The translations under genes were made by a program, and so were the position numbers. From Fratercula arctica (Eukaryota > Chordata > Aves > Charadriiformes > Alcidae): 64,000 nt of DNA. Below, in pieces: positions 12,299 through 25,500 of this stretch. Below the pieces are notes generated by a model that was not told where the DNA came from, did not search any database, and saw only the letters and a program-made list of their open reading frames with translations. The stretch is from NCBI GenBank assembly GCA_947846985.1, contig CANTUZ010000002.1, positions 153,321,889 through 153,385,888 on the forward strand, written 5' to 3'. Within the stretch, counting starts at the first letter, position 1. Every line of letters starts with the position of its first letter.

Positions 12299-12365
12299 CA
12301 GCGCGCTGCTTGCATCGCAGCAACCCGCAGAGAAAACGCGGGCCCTTTTGTAACAGGCGTTGCAG
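12299..12365. other. CpG cluster
   Basis: Seven CpG dinucleotides occur in the 60 bases from 12301 at about 62% GC by hand count, in a window where CpG is otherwise scarce. The patch is too short for a CpG island. It follows the stop-poor block at 11848-12255. A small unmethylated regulatory site is possible, but nothing in the sequence proves it. Confidence 0.4.
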
Positions 12366-15300
12366 AAACAGCCTGGGAGTGCCACGAGTCAGTCCCACCG
12401 CTCTGTAACTCCTCATGAGAGGTGATTAAAAGAAGAGACTCAGCAAAGTTCTTAAACATCTAAAAGTCAAGTCACAGGGGAGACCAGAGCAGAATCCAGA
12501 GTCCTCGCTGGCTCCAGTATGTAAGAAGAGTTGTAAAAGTTAGCTTCCTAAGGGACACCATGACGTCTCCTTCCTAAGGACACTTTCCTCTTATCCAGCC
12601 CCCTCATGGCTATGCTGTCCCTCTAGCTGAGGACTGAGGCAAAGGAAAGTTGATGACCCCAAAAGCTGGTGCATGAAGCAGGGAATTGCCCAGAGTCAGT
12701 GTATTCAGCAGGCAGCTGCCTACAGCTCATTAGTCAGAGCGGCTGAGAACCGGGGTGGGTGGTAAATCCCAGCCCCAGAAGCCTTCATTTAAGAACCTCC
12801 CTGTAGCCCTGTGCCTACTTAGAAACCCTTGCCCCAAAATGGGGGGGGGGTGGGGGGTGGGTAGCAGGGACAGCTAAAAGTAAGGTTAGGAAATGCATGT
12901 CCCTTCTAACTTTTGAGTGGGATTGTCATTTTTCTGTTCAGCAAAGGGCTTGGAGGGTATCGCCTGCCCCCTTGTAGCAGTCCAGCAGCTATGGACAGCT
13001 GTTCTCCCCTGAGCCTCAGGTCTTTCAAATCTGCGAATAATATTTCTTTGAAAAATTCCCTAAATACGTCAATACAGGCTCCTATATGGGCACAGCACAC
13101 TTCTTTTCTTTTACAGCCTTGCCACTGTACAGAAAATAATGTTAGACTTGCTGGCTCAGAAATGGCATAAACCAGCAAGAGTTTTGTGCAAAACTGACCC
13201 CGGACTGAAACCCAGCCTGTTCCTCGCAGGCAAACTCCCCAGCTATTGGGGTAGAACTGCACCTATACCTCTGTTTCAGAACAAATGTTTGTGTTTCAAT
13301 GTATAACCTTGCAGGGGAGAAAAAGGGCTTTTCATTTCTGCTAGCAGAAGACATAACTCAGCTTTCAGCTTCCCACTTATTGGCTGAGGGTGTTAATCAT
13401 TAGGCTGTTGCTCTGGAAGGAAAGGATCAGGTGCTGCAGCTTTCCCTGAGGGGCCTGATCCTGCCTATGAATGAGCTGTGACTGAACACCTGGAGTCTGG
13501 GTTTAGGTTTGAACAAGGCCTGAAATTGCTCAACCTCACAAAAACCTGGCGTTTTGTCAGGAGGTGCTGGGTTATGGCCTGAGATGCTCATGTTGCAGCT
13601 GAGCAGGGATGTTCATGGTCACAACTTTGAACTGAGCTTACAATTATTTCTACTGTGGGTGCCGGACCCAGAATAAAAGTAGTATTTGATGATGTGTCCA
13701 AAACCATGCTGGTTGGTGAGGGATAGACAGCAGCTTTTCTGTGCTTTAGGTAAGTGCTGTCACCCGAGAGACCTTTACTTAAGAGCTGTTTTCTAGCAGT
13801 AGGCTCTTGCAATTATATTTCATTGCAAACCTTTGTCCTGTAGATTACTGCAACGTGTAAATTCAGTGATGGGATCCTGGGTCCTGAGTTCATCTTATCA
13901 AACAGCCACACCCTGCTGCTCTGCTTTTCAGAGAAAGCTCTTGGATAAGAGGCTCTTTTTCACCAGTGCCTACCTGCTTCCTAATAAATCTGTGTATTTA
14001 TAGGGCTGGCATCTTAAAAGAGTTTCTCTCTAATGTGCTTGTCAAGGGACCGATCACTTGGCAGATTTAAGTAGTCGTAATCCTAATGTTGCCAAATGGA
14101 ACTTTCTAATTCTGGAACAAAACTTCCTTTTTGTCCCAGCAGACAGAGTTGTAATTTCTCCCTTTCTTAATTTTGCCATCCAGGCTCACCCAAGGGTTTG
14201 ATAAGCCAGAGCTCTGATGCACCATAATCCTATTCTGCCCAGATACAGCTAACTTTTACAGGTTTCTAAAAATTTTCCACTGTGTTAAGGATACATAGGA
14301 AGAAGCAAAGCTGGAAGAAATTCTTTGGTTTTATCTGCTTTGGGTGTTTTTCAAAACATGGCTCTGTCTGTTGAAAACTTTCCCTATTACTCAGTGTTGC
14401 CTCACACAGGGACAGTAATTTTCTTTGAACGTTTTATCAAAATTCATTTAAAGCTACATGATAAACTGACTCATCCGTAACCACTTGGAGAATGTTTTAT
14501 TTTCAACTGGTTCAAATCTGGATGTATTTCAGAGCTGGATTAGGTTATTAAATAAAGCCTTTGCTATGCTGATGTGATGAGCCGACTAGCTGAGCGTTAC
14601 TACCCTTTTATTATCATGTGGGAAATAAAATCGCACACCTAGATTCAGAGGGCGTGACTCACGGCTCACCTGTACGTGAGCACAGAGCTGGCTCTGTTCT
14701 GGGGTGTTTGCCTCAAGACCTTCTGGCTGGGTGGTTGCAAGTGCTTGGTGCGATGGGCCACAGGGGCAGGTATTTCTGGCTGACTCAAAGCCTTGTTGGA
14801 AGCTCTCAAGGCAGGGAAAACCTGGGAGGGCTTGGGCTTTTCCTCATTCCTGCGCTGCCTGTGCACCAGGCAGATACAGAGGACAGAGAGGTGCCATCAC
14901 CACTCCCCACCAGCTGCCATCTCAGCAAGGGGGAGAGACAAGTGCGTTTGCTGAAGCGCCAAGAGACCCCACCTTGGATGTTTAAGCCTTTGGCTCTTCC
15001 TTTGCAACCAGAAAAGGATGCATCTGAGCTAGAGGCTTTTTACTATGAATTGACTGAGTTTAGCTCAAGACTAATATTTGCCGGGGGTAGTCTGAGTGTC
15101 TGTTTTCTTAACCCTGTCCATCCTTTGCAAATAGCCACTCTCTCCTTCATTGCCTTTCACCCAGTGTATTCCACAACAGCCCCAGTAATCAATCACAGGG
15201 CCTAATTATCCTAATCTGCCTCTTTTTCTGACTTATTAAAGCCTAATTAGTTTATAACAACACAGAGGTTGGAGGTAATTGGGAAACTTGGAGGGAAAAA

Positions 15301-16200
15301 AAGCCAGCAACAATTGAACTGCAATAATGAGGCTTCAGGAGAGCCCAAGTCCACAGCTGTGTTTACACAGCCAGTTTTTAGGAAACCTGGATGCAACTGC
15401 CCAAAGGCTGTAAGGAAAGGACAGCGGTGTTGCTCTGGGGCAGGTTAAACAACTTTGTGTTAAAGGATGCTACAGGCTTTCCCTGGTGCCTCCGCATGCT
15501 GCCAATACACTGTGTGGTGTAGCTGCGTTTATTGGTCTGTTAAAGGTGTGCGATAATGCTCGATGTGGCCAGGGTGCTCAGGTCTTGGTTAAGCACCTCT
15601 AGTGCCTTTTGAGGTTGGTGGGTAGAAAAAATGGTGAAGGGAGCCTATTAGTTATTAATTAAGGTGTGGTAAGAGAAAACTACTGAGCGCTGTTTGCCAT
15701 TGTGCTAGAGGAAGGAATAGGGATGGGAAGATGCTCTTTGCCTGATGGTAAAACAAAAAGATTTTGGTAGCTGTTAGTACAGTGATACTGCCAAATTGAT
15801 TTGAGAAATACTTGTTGGAACTGGAGAGACCTACAGTAGTGGTATATAAGGGGGGGAGTTAGGGTGCAGATAGGAACAGTGTGGTAGGGATAAATCTCTT
15901 CTTTCTGTTCTACCAGGAGTTTGTCATGTGAAGAACGGTGGGGCAAAGAAATACTCCTCAGAAGCTTGTCCTGCAGAGACAGTTCTCTAGGATCAGAGGT
16001 GGTTGCTAGCTATCAGTGACAGTAGCACAGGCTTGTCAAACATGGCTAATGAGTGGTACAGCTTTCATTTAGCTTTTCAGTATTAGCAGGGTGTCCCACA
16101 CAGTGCCTGTTGTGTATCTGAGTACTAAAAAAGAAGTGGAAACACTTGCATCTCTAATTTTTTTAAGTTTTTGATGGTCCACAAAGTAGCCGGATGAAGA
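12366..16200. other. Unannotated noncoding DNA
   Basis: No supported gene. The 195-codon frame at 14618-15205 starts at GTG, not ATG, and has no recognisable domain. AT-rich stretches around 15200-15330 contain several CTAATTA-type cores. GGGGCCTGATCCTGC near 13450 resembles a fragment of an old amniote repeat. Confidence 0.55.
12841..12860. repeat. G-rich tract
   Basis: A G10 run, T, a G6 run, T, then GG continuing into GTAG. The plus strand could fold into a G-quadruplex. It is a simple-sequence tract. Confidence 0.85.
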
Positions 16201-16618
16201 TCATAGAATCATAGAATTGTTAGGGTTGGAAGGGACCTTAAAGATCATCTAGTTCCAACCCCCCTGCCATGGACAGGGACATCTCCCACTAGACCAGGTT
16301 GCTCGAGCCTCGTCAAGCCTGGCCTTAAAAACTTCCAGGAATGGGGCTTCCACCCCCTCTCTGGGAAAGCTGTTCCTGTGTCTCACCACCCTCATGGTGA
16401 AGAACTTCTTCCTAACGTCCAGTCTGAATCAACCCATCTCTAGTTTTAATCCATTCCCTCTAGTCCTACCATTACCCGACATCCCAAAAAAGTCCCTCAC
16501 CAGCTTTCTTGTAGGCCCCCTTAAGGTACTGGTAGGCCACTATAAGGTCTTCTCAGAGCCTTCTTTTCTCCAGACTGAACAACCCCAACTCTCTCAGCCT
16601 GTCCTCATAGGAGAGGAT
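16201..16618 (-). mobile_element. 5'-truncated CR1 LINE, 3' end
   Basis: The plus strand begins with two reversed copies of the CR1 terminal octamer (ATTCTATG in element orientation). It continues with the avian CR1 3' UTR and runs into the last part of ORF2, around CTCTCTCAGCCTGTCCTCAT. The element is on the minus strand and ends abruptly near 16616, inside ORF2, so it is 5'-truncated as is usual for CR1. In element orientation the coding part has an in-frame TGA after the EKRRL stretch, so it encodes nothing useful. CCATGGACAGGGACATC fits a CR1-C, F or Y type subfamily. Plus-strand frames across it are shadows. Confidence 0.93.
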
Positions 16619-19229
16619 CCCTGATTCTGTAGGAAGACATGAAGATCTAGCAAACCTTCCTGTACTGCCTGTGAATATTGTGATCTGGCAATTGGTTTGG
16701 GCTCTCACAATTCATTTACATATGAGGATTGCAGAATAGAGTTCAGCTGCGCAGATAGTTTTGCTAAACTCCACACTCAGCAGGGCATTGACCTTGTTTT
16801 TGTAACAGCTCTCAGTTTTTGCAACCCCAATGCTGTAAAATAAATAAAAATGAATAATGGAGAGACTCAAAAGTGGTATGGGAAACATAAACAAAGCAAG
16901 CAGTAGCAATGTGTGGCTGACTCATCCCCTCTGTTATCATCCAGATGCTGTTACAGATTTCAGTTTCTCTTGCAGAATACCTCTGTTGCAGCAGACAGAG
17001 TTTAGGAGTTGAAGGTTTGTTTTTTTTTCTCAGTGTCGCTAACTTTATTTGCTTCAGAAACTGGTGCTGATATTCCAGGAATGCAGCAGCTGGGGTAGCT
17101 GGGGTGAGATCTCTAAAATACCAATGATGCCAAGCTCTTGCTTCGGCAGCCCTCATCAGTTTGGATATCTCCATTTGCTGTTTGTACCCAGCTCCTGTCG
17201 TGCTGCGGATACTTGGAAGCTGGGGAATTCTTCCAAAGAAAACAAGTGTTGTGTGACCTTTCTGCCCATATCACAAAGATGTATCTAATCTACTAAAACT
17301 TTCTAGGAATGACAAAGCTCTGCCAAAATGGCTGTGTCGGTGTAAGTATTTTCTGCATCAACAGCGCAGCAGGACTTATGTGAGGTAGCTTCTGATTGCT
17401 GCTCTTTAAAATGGAACCTAAGTGTAGACAAAACCATACCAAATTCCCCTTAGAAAAGCGATGCATCACCGTGCAGGGAGAACCTAAAGTGCAGAACAGT
17501 GCTTTAAATTTTCTTCTTACTGTTATAGAACAAGTATTGAATCTCAAACTGCAATCTGTTTCTCCTTTTATATTCCCACCCAACTATTCTGATTGTTAAG
17601 CCAACTTGAAAACAAGCCAGACTTAGCCTACCCTCTCACATGTGTTAGGCAAAACCACAAACAACAACTATGCCAAAACTTGCCTCAAACAAGTTCATTA
17701 ACACAGCCTAAAGAGACCTGACATACAACCAGATAAACAGGAAAATATTTTAGCATTTGGGAATCTTTATTAGAAGAACTCTCCTTTCTTTTTCTTTTCT
17801 TTTTTTTTTTTTTTTTTTCTTGTTCTTCCCCCCTTGAGGTTAAGACGTTATTTTTCAAAAGCACCGAATGCGGTGGGGAGATCAAGGACTGGTGCTGAGG
17901 GCACTGGTGCGTCTCAACTGGCTCGGGATCTGCCGCGCTCTCCCGGTCTGGGCAGCACAAGGGGCTCTTCCAGAGGGTGATTCAGAGCATCTAATTTAGC
18001 CTCCCCTGGAGAGCAGTTCAGAGGTGTCTGCCTCTTTGATGAGCGAATTAAAAGACTGAGGGCAATGACTGGTTAATCTAAGGGGAATTCATACCACACA
18101 CCGAGGTGCCAGAGGCATTTTAATAATGGGAGTTGAAACCTTTGGCTCGTGATAACCGGACTCTGCTCACTTCTGTCAAGGTGAGCATCCTCAAATCGTT
18201 GATAGCCCTAGCACAGGCCTGCTCCCTGGTGACTTAGAGCTGTTCTGGCAGGGGCACTGGGCTTTCTTCCAACAACTTCAGCTTAGAATATTTTCACCTA
18301 TATAAAGCATATCTTTCCATGGGCAGACTTAGTGCTTGCATGAAGGATGTAGCAATTTCAGCGTCTCACAGCCTCAGCTCTGGCCCTAGGAGTGTTTCTG
18401 GGAATATTGCCTACTATAAAAGGGCTGGATCCACTTCTGGCTACAGATTAGAGGATGGTTTAAGGTCAACACCTTTTTGGGCTCACATAGATGTTCTCCT
18501 TTTCTGACTCATACATCAAATAGCTGTTTTTACGTATGGCTCTCTTCCCTCCTTCTGAACATAATACTTTCCATATTCAAAGGTGGGACTACAAGAACAG
18601 GCTTTGACTGAAATCTAGCTACTTATGTCTTTCCATGTGGCAGTCTGAGCCAAAAACCGAACAGTGGGACCCCAGGGCCTGTCCTTGGCCAGAGAAACTC
18701 GATATTAAGAATTCATTTAGCTCAGCCGTACGTCAATTTTTTGCAGACAGCAGGGGGAGCTCAGATTCTGCCTGAATCCCAACAAAGCAGAGAAAGTACA
18801 GTTTGCTGAAATTCTTTCTATTTTAAGCAGAGGAAAAAAAGAATACTTGGTGGGTTTTTTCTTATAGAATTGCGTTTTTTTTCTTCAGTATGCCATAGGG
18901 AGGCAATTAGAGCATATAAAACAGATAATACAGCAATTAACATGAACAGTTCTGTGATAGGAGCATTGTTAGAATGGTCCTTGTTAACTGGTAAATGTGT
19001 GTATTTAATCTTTCTACTTTCATGGAAGAAGGTCGAAAGCAGTTTTAATAACTGTTTCATGGAATCAGTCCCCGACAGGTTCTGAACTTGGGAATGCTGA
19101 AACCACTCTTATTTGAGTGAAAGTAATACTTGGGAATGATAGACTGAATCCATTCCTGAACTCAGGGTGACTTTGTCTTTAAGTTATTTAGTAGTATAAG
19201 GCTGCTTTGTTCTCAGAGTGCCATGCAAG
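16619..19229. other. Unannotated noncoding DNA
   Basis: No gene recognised. It contains a polypyrimidine tract (listed) and a modest CpG cluster at about 17870-17950. A TATAAAAGGG string at 18415 resembles a TATA box but has no supporting initiator or transcript evidence. Confidence 0.55.
17779..17821. repeat. Homopyrimidine tract with T19
   Basis: Forty-three consecutive pyrimidines, mostly T with scattered C, ending in a long T run. Such a tract can adopt triplex (H-DNA) structure. It is otherwise simple sequence. Confidence 0.9.
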
Positions 19230-19400
19230 TACTAATTAATCCACCCTGCATCCCCTCAGTTCTATCGGTAAATGAGGACTATCAAGCTTTCTTTGGTGCC
19301 AGAGAAATCTGAACGCATAGATGGCAGTGACTGACTCAAGATCACACTGTCAGGACAAGATTGGGAGATTAGGATCTGGTTTCTTGGTGTTTACCTCAGA
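19230..19400 (-). repeat. Probable MIR/L3-like repeat relic, minus orientation
   Basis: In order the plus strand reads CATCCCCT, GGTAAATGAGGACTAT, CAGTGACTGACTCAAG, ATCACACTGTCAGGA and a GGATCTGG block. This parallels the reverse complement of MIR or L3-type repeats (ATCCCCATTTTACAGATGAG, then a GTGACTTGCCCAAGGTCACAC equivalent). It is heavily diverged, boundaries are approximate, and the family is recalled, not searched. Confidence 0.45.
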
Positions 19401-22400
19401 AAGGCTGGAGCAGTTGTTGTCAAGCTCTTTCATCCAGCATCCAAAATCCGTTCGTAGTTGCTTCCCCACAAGCCCCTGAGATCCCGCAGCCCATCAGATC
19501 TCTGCACAGGCAGGTAGGGAGGCTTGGTGGGGGCTGGCAGAGGATGACAGGGGGAATGAACAGGTTTTGGATGGGTGCAGTTTCGGGAAGATAGAAAGCA
19601 TGTTAATCCTCCTCCTGGGATCTGCTTCACCTTAATGCCGCTGATGTAACATATGGGATATTCCCTCATGTGCCCTCTGATTTGGAAATTTTCAAGTGAA
19701 CTGAGCAGTCCCCATTGTGTAGGATTATGGCTGTTCAGGGCTCTGCAGGCAAGGTGGGTCTGCTGCTAGACTTGTAGCAGGGAAGCAAATAACCCACAGA
19801 GCCAAGAAAAGGAGAGAGTCGTCCCAGGTGTCAAGCTCAAGTCATAGTCTTCTCTTTCTTTTTTTTGTGATATTTCTCTGGCCTACTGTATCCTCATGAA
19901 TGTCTTTGGTAACAGCCTGTGCAGGCTAACTACAGTTTCCAATGCAAACAAAACCGATGCAGTCTCCAAGGGGAGAAATAAACTCTGACTAAGCAGTAAA
20001 TGCAATGATAAAGCTAAACCCTTTGATTTTACTGTTACTGTTCATCATCTGCTCAACCAATACCCTGTTATCAATTAGTAGGTACTGGAATTTCTTAGAC
20101 AATCTAAATATAGATCCATGTTTTTTTCATTATAGCTGGCCCAGCTCTTAACTTTTGAAAGACAGCTTGACATTTGAAGGAGTCCTGCCTGCATTACAGA
20201 ATTTATAATAAGCCTATGGCTTAACAAAGCAATTATAGTAGGAGCAGGGAAAAGATATGGGGTGTTGGTGACGAATCCAGTATTCCTAGTGAAAACCTGA
20301 GCAATCGATTATGCTGTCAGCGATTGGAGATACAGAAAATACAGCTAGATAAAGGACTTCGGCCTTTCAAGGACATAGGAGATGAAAGCTAGCAGAAGCA
20401 AAAGTTTGTTCTAAGAGGCTGAACGGAGAAAGCCAAGGCTGGGTAACAATCCACAAGCTGGCGTGATAAACTTTTGACCAGTATTGAGATGTCCTAGAAA
20501 GAAGAAAGGCCAGAGGGACGAGCCCCATGATTGCCCAGAACAGGGGACAGTAAGAGCCAGCTGGCCAGCTTGTGTGAAAGTAGCTTGTGTGGCACGTGAG
20601 TGTGAAGCATGGGCCTTTCCTGCTCTCTGTAGGAAATGTGTCCTTACATGCATTGCCGCACACAGCCTCCCTATCACATGTAATGAATGCCAGACTGTCG
20701 TCTGTGAATGGGTAATGGTACTTCCCCACCACTTCAAAGTCTATGTTTTTCACTATATTTTTTTTTTTCCACTGTGATGTTGAAAGAGATGATTTTTCTC
20801 CTCTAAAAACCACAGCCACTGAGAATTTAATGAAGGGCGCTGTTTTTGAAACTCCCAGGGGGCTGATCCTGCCTCTTCCAGCTTTGCTGTGATTTTTGCT
20901 TGGGAACCAGGCGCTGGGCTGGATCCTTGCTGCTGATTAAGACTCATAACCGCAGGCACAAGTGGCTGAGAAAGCATGATGGAAGAGTCAGCACCTGATG
21001 CTGTATTGGCACAAGAAGACACCAGTCTCACCGTAGATTTGTGTGCCTCGTTGCCCAGTGGTGCAGGGCACCAGAAGATACTGATACTTCATCCCTTTGG
21101 CCAGGTAGCTTTACATTTCCCTGTATGCCTGTTTTGCAGTCTAAAGTTTTAAAAGCATGGGCAAAGGTGGGAGACATGGAAAAAACATTCTTGGGTTGCA
21201 TCTTGCTCATCTGTGTAAATGCTGCTGACAACCATCTGGGTCCTTTCTGTGCCAAAGCACTGAGACAGCAAAGTCCTGTCTTGGAGGGGTCACATCAAGA
21301 CAGCTGAAGAAGATGAGGAGGAGTGGGAAACAGTTGAGAAAAGAGCCATGTTAGGTTGTGTTTTTGTTTTTCACTTAATGGTGAAGGAGCTTTAGGCCTG
21401 CTGAGTCCTGTAACAAGTATATTAAACAGAAGAAACTGAATAAAAGAATAAGGAAAGGAGGAGTGGTCATTGACAAGGGGTCAGGAAAGAGGCTGAGTTG
21501 AAGAAAGGCATCTTGCTCATGGTGGGAAAGGGCTATGAAAGGCTGTTGGCCCCAGGGAGGTAGCATCCCCCACCAGCGCTGCAGAGAGCAGCCCGGTGTC
21601 GTCACCCATGCCCGACTCCTCCGAGAACAGAGGTTACTGCCACCTCTTGCACCTCATGGTTTCCCTGGAGTGCTGGCTGCCAAGCTGGTGTTTCTGGGAG
21701 GAGCAGGAGCCCCGGGGCCACAGGGAACTCATTGCCTCCCTTGTGCATGTGTGGTCTCCCCTACATAAGCCTGGCCCTGAAGGCTTTTGTGGAAAAGGGC
21801 AGTCCCTGCTAGGACATGTTTCTGCTTCTTTATCAGTTGCTGTGGCTGTTGCTGGTTGCTTTATTGCAAGCAGATGCCGTTTGCTCAGCTTATTGACTTG
21901 GAAATTGCATACAGCTGCACTGGGGAAAAGCAAGCCTGACTTATCTTACCTGCAAAGGCTATTGAAATGGAAAGCTTCAAACTCCCCTTCATCCTCCCAT
22001 AACACTATTTAATTTATAATTGAGACCCAGATTCAGAAAGCTTTTGAAACATGTGCTTGGTAGTGGTGAATTGAGATGTAGGCAAGACTGATCCTCCCTT
22101 AGTGTAGCTTTGCAGTTACATGCCTCACATGTGCCAGACAATATGGGATAATAGAGCAACCGATGCTCCTGAGCCTGCTGCTGGAGAAGAAGTAATGTAC
22201 TCCTTTTCATTAACTTCTTCAAACGCGTCAGGTCTATTAACTACCCCCCTCAAGTCATATCACTACCATTGAAATAGCACTTTGAAAATATGTGACTGCA
22301 GAGAATGGTTCACCATTAATTTAGGAGAAAGCATATAGCTACAGTCACAGTGTGAACCTGACTCACCACTTTATTAATAAAGTGAACTATTTTGGGGTTG

Positions 22401-22574
22401 AAATATTCAAGCAGAGGAGAGTTCAACTTATCCAGAAGAACATAGTTTCTTATGATGTGTTAGAAGACCTGGTTTATTGTTTGCTTAAGTTAAAGATTTT
22501 AATGAGAAAAGTTAACTCAGACTGAAGTTACCACATCAGCACTATAACCACATCTGTGTGTTTTGTTCTTTTTT
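19401..22574. other. Unannotated noncoding DNA
   Basis: Open frames reach 150 codons (20367-20819, minus), but overlapping frames run on both strands there and no domain is recognised. GGGGGCTGATCCTGCC near 20860 resembles a fragment of an old amniote repeat. Confidence 0.55.
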
Positions 22575-22588
22575 AAAAAAAAAAAAAA
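22575..22588. repeat. Poly-A tract (A14)
   Basis: Fourteen A residues preceded by a T6 run and followed by GAAAAAAG. It is simple sequence. Confidence 0.85.
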
Positions 22589-25500
22589 GAAAAAAGCGGA
22601 GCATGATTTTGGGGAGGCAATGGAGGAGACACTGCTGAAATTTCCATATCTAATTCAAGGGTCTCCTAGGAGAGGAGGCTCAGGCAATCAGTGGAGAGCA
22701 GTAAATTCCTCCAGAGGGAAGTTCAGGGAATGTGAGTTAGGTCTCTTCTCTGGAAGTGTGAGGGCTCATCCATGGAATGCATGGGAGAGAAGGGTCTCCT
22801 GCAGTGGGGGTCTCATGTTAGTCTGAAAATCCTCTGTTTGCCTTTTCTGTAAATAGGCTTTTAAAAAAAAAATTGAACCTACACATGTACATCCTGTTTT
22901 TTAACATTTAGTGTGCATACAAAGTGAAGCGATATGCCAGCAGTCTTTGGTTTTGATGGGGCTGCGTAGCGAGGTTGGTGCAGTTTAGCATGGCACATTC
23001 TGCTTAGTGGAAGCAACCAGGTACCTAATAGAAGTCATTTCACTTGAAGAGGACTTTCCAGGCCATTGTAGTTGTCATTTCTGTAAGGTAACATTCACAT
23101 TGAAATACTCTCCTCATTCAGAGACGTGTATTCATGCCAAATTCTGCCCTTCCAGTGAAGAAGCTGGAAGCAGAACTTAAAAATGTTGAAGAACTTTTCC
23201 AAGAAAATGTTAATCTACTCTCTGTTACAAAATCAGTTCTCAGCTCACATTTATATTCCAGACAATAGGTTAATGCAGCACTGAAATGTCAAAGGACACA
23301 AAGTTTCTAGTACTTATAAGAAGAGAATTACCAATATTCCTGGTAAATGGAAAACCTTTGTGTTTAAGCAGTGATGTGCTTAGATGCATATAGAAACAGC
23401 CTTAAGGGACCTGACAAATAAAAATAGCAGGAGGAGATGAACACAAGGGTTTATGCAAAGAAGTTAAGGAAAGTATTAACTTTTTCTTCTTCCCTAGAGT
23501 AGACTCAGACATTTCAAAGGAATTCTGACCTGTAGTTGGTAAACAGATAAATCTTTTTCATCTTCTTCTTTATGAGAGGGAGAGGAAGGCTTGTTGCAGT
23601 AGCCTGGGAAACATTACAAGGATCCGGTTTCTTGTCCAGTGCCCACTACAAGACTCCCTTTCTCCTTACTGGATGCACCAGAGTGGTGTACTGCATGGAC
23701 CGAGACAGCTCCGGTGGGAGCAGTAATAATATTCTGTTCTGAATAGCTCAGAGAAAACACTAGGATGGCTCATTGCTGAATATTTCACTAATGTGCCTGT
23801 GTAGAGTAATAAGCAAATATATTTAGTACATTAATCTGTTTCCTTAGAAATTGATGCTGCCTTATAGGATATGCTGGATTGTGGCCTACTGCAAGCATTT
23901 CAGAATAGCACAGACCTTGACAAAATAAGCGTAATTATAGCATATATAAAGTTCTTGGTTTTCAAATGCCGCGCATTTGGAAGTATATCTGCTTCAATAG
24001 ACCACCACAGAGGAGAGGATTTGCGAAAGGTCACAGTATGAAGCTACAGGAGTTTTCTAGGATGAGGAAAACTCTGCCTTTACTTCCACCACAGCAACTC
24101 TGTTGGCATCACCTAGAGTTTTGTGGCTGCAACAGTAACAAAAATAGTCTTGAATAGCTATATGAGCAGGTTGCAATGAAGAGGAAAACAAGACTTAGCA
24201 ATTATACACTTTCTTTCGATGTAACTGTACAGTAAATGCAGGGAAGAATTACAGTATTTGGAACATTTTGCCCAATGGACAATAAGATACTAGATCATTA
24301 AAATAGAGAAATTCAAACTGCTGTTTTGGAGAGGGAAGAGAAAATCAGCTCTGAATGGCTCAGAAGTCTAGCAGAAGAAGTGATTACTGAGGTCCCTTTG
24401 AGGAATTCAGCTGCTGCAGTTCCTCAGGTAGACGTTAAGGTGAGGTTTGTGATGAGAGAACAGAAACCATAAAACACCCTCCTTGGGGAAGAGGTAATGC
24501 CTGTTGGATCCAAAGCCTGGTGGTCCATTATCAGTATGACATCCCCTGTGGCTCCTGCTGCCTGCTCCCTCCCCCAGCTCCTTCCAGGTCAGCGCTGGAC
24601 CAAGAGTGGAGCTGTGAAGGCAGAGCTGCTGCAGACTGATTTTTTGCAGAAGAGGGAATCGGACCCTTTGGCTATGGCCTGTTCTGAACTCGGGATGCTG
24701 CAAAAGCAGGTCTATCTCAGTGGTCCTTTCCAGGACCAAGATGAGCATTTCTTTCATCCCCTGTCCTCCTGTTGTTTAGGACAAGTACTTCAAGCACTGT
24801 CACTAGTTTGCAATGTTTACTACTACTGAAATTCTAATCTTTTAGAAAAGTACTCAGAAATATTTGCAGCTCTTTCCAGCCAGAGAGAAGAATAGAAATC
24901 ACTGGGAACATTTTTAGGATGCCTGAGATCACTGATTTCCAGCTGTTTTTCTGTTTCAGTGCAATTCTGTTGTGACAGGAAGCCAGAGCAGGGCAACACG
25001 TCACCTGGAGAATTCTGGTTTTACTGGGCTGTGGGAGAGATGATTTTGTGTGTCTTCATCCTGGCTAAAAGCTGCTGGGTCCTTGAGCTGTGTATGAAGT
25101 GTGCGCGGAAGAACTCTGTGCACCTCTTCCCAACTGGAAAGTGCATCATTCAAAGAGCAAAATCAGTGAGCGAGCCCCTCATCCCTCCAGGCCATATCAT
25201 ATTTTCTTCTATCTCAGTATGTAATGAGCTGTAAAACTTGAGGCCAAAGGTTTCCAGCACTAGCTAAGGATGGTTATCTCCCCAAATCCATGTGCCCTTG
25301 AGGCTGTGATTCCACTTCCAGCGGCTGAAACTTTCTAGGAAAAAAAAAGGCAATTAAAATAAATTCTGTGTCTTTTAAACAAACACCAAGCCATCGGAGA
25401 GATTTTAGGAAACCATCATAAAGGAAGGCTGAGCAACAGTAACATTCAAGAAATGGGAGGTGAGCAAGCTGCTTTTTTAACTTCAGCAAAAGAAATCCAG

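Noticed and set aside
14618..15205. 195-codon open frame on the plus strand
   Set aside because: It begins at GTG, not ATG, has no recognised domain, and overlaps open frames on both strands in a GC-richer patch.
18413..18424. TATA-like TATAAAAGGG
   Set aside because: No initiator, CpG enrichment or downstream exon is evident. The same string at 42704 is equally isolated.
20367..20819. 150-codon minus-strand frame
   Set aside because: A second minus frame and a plus frame are open over the same bases, and no domain is recognised.
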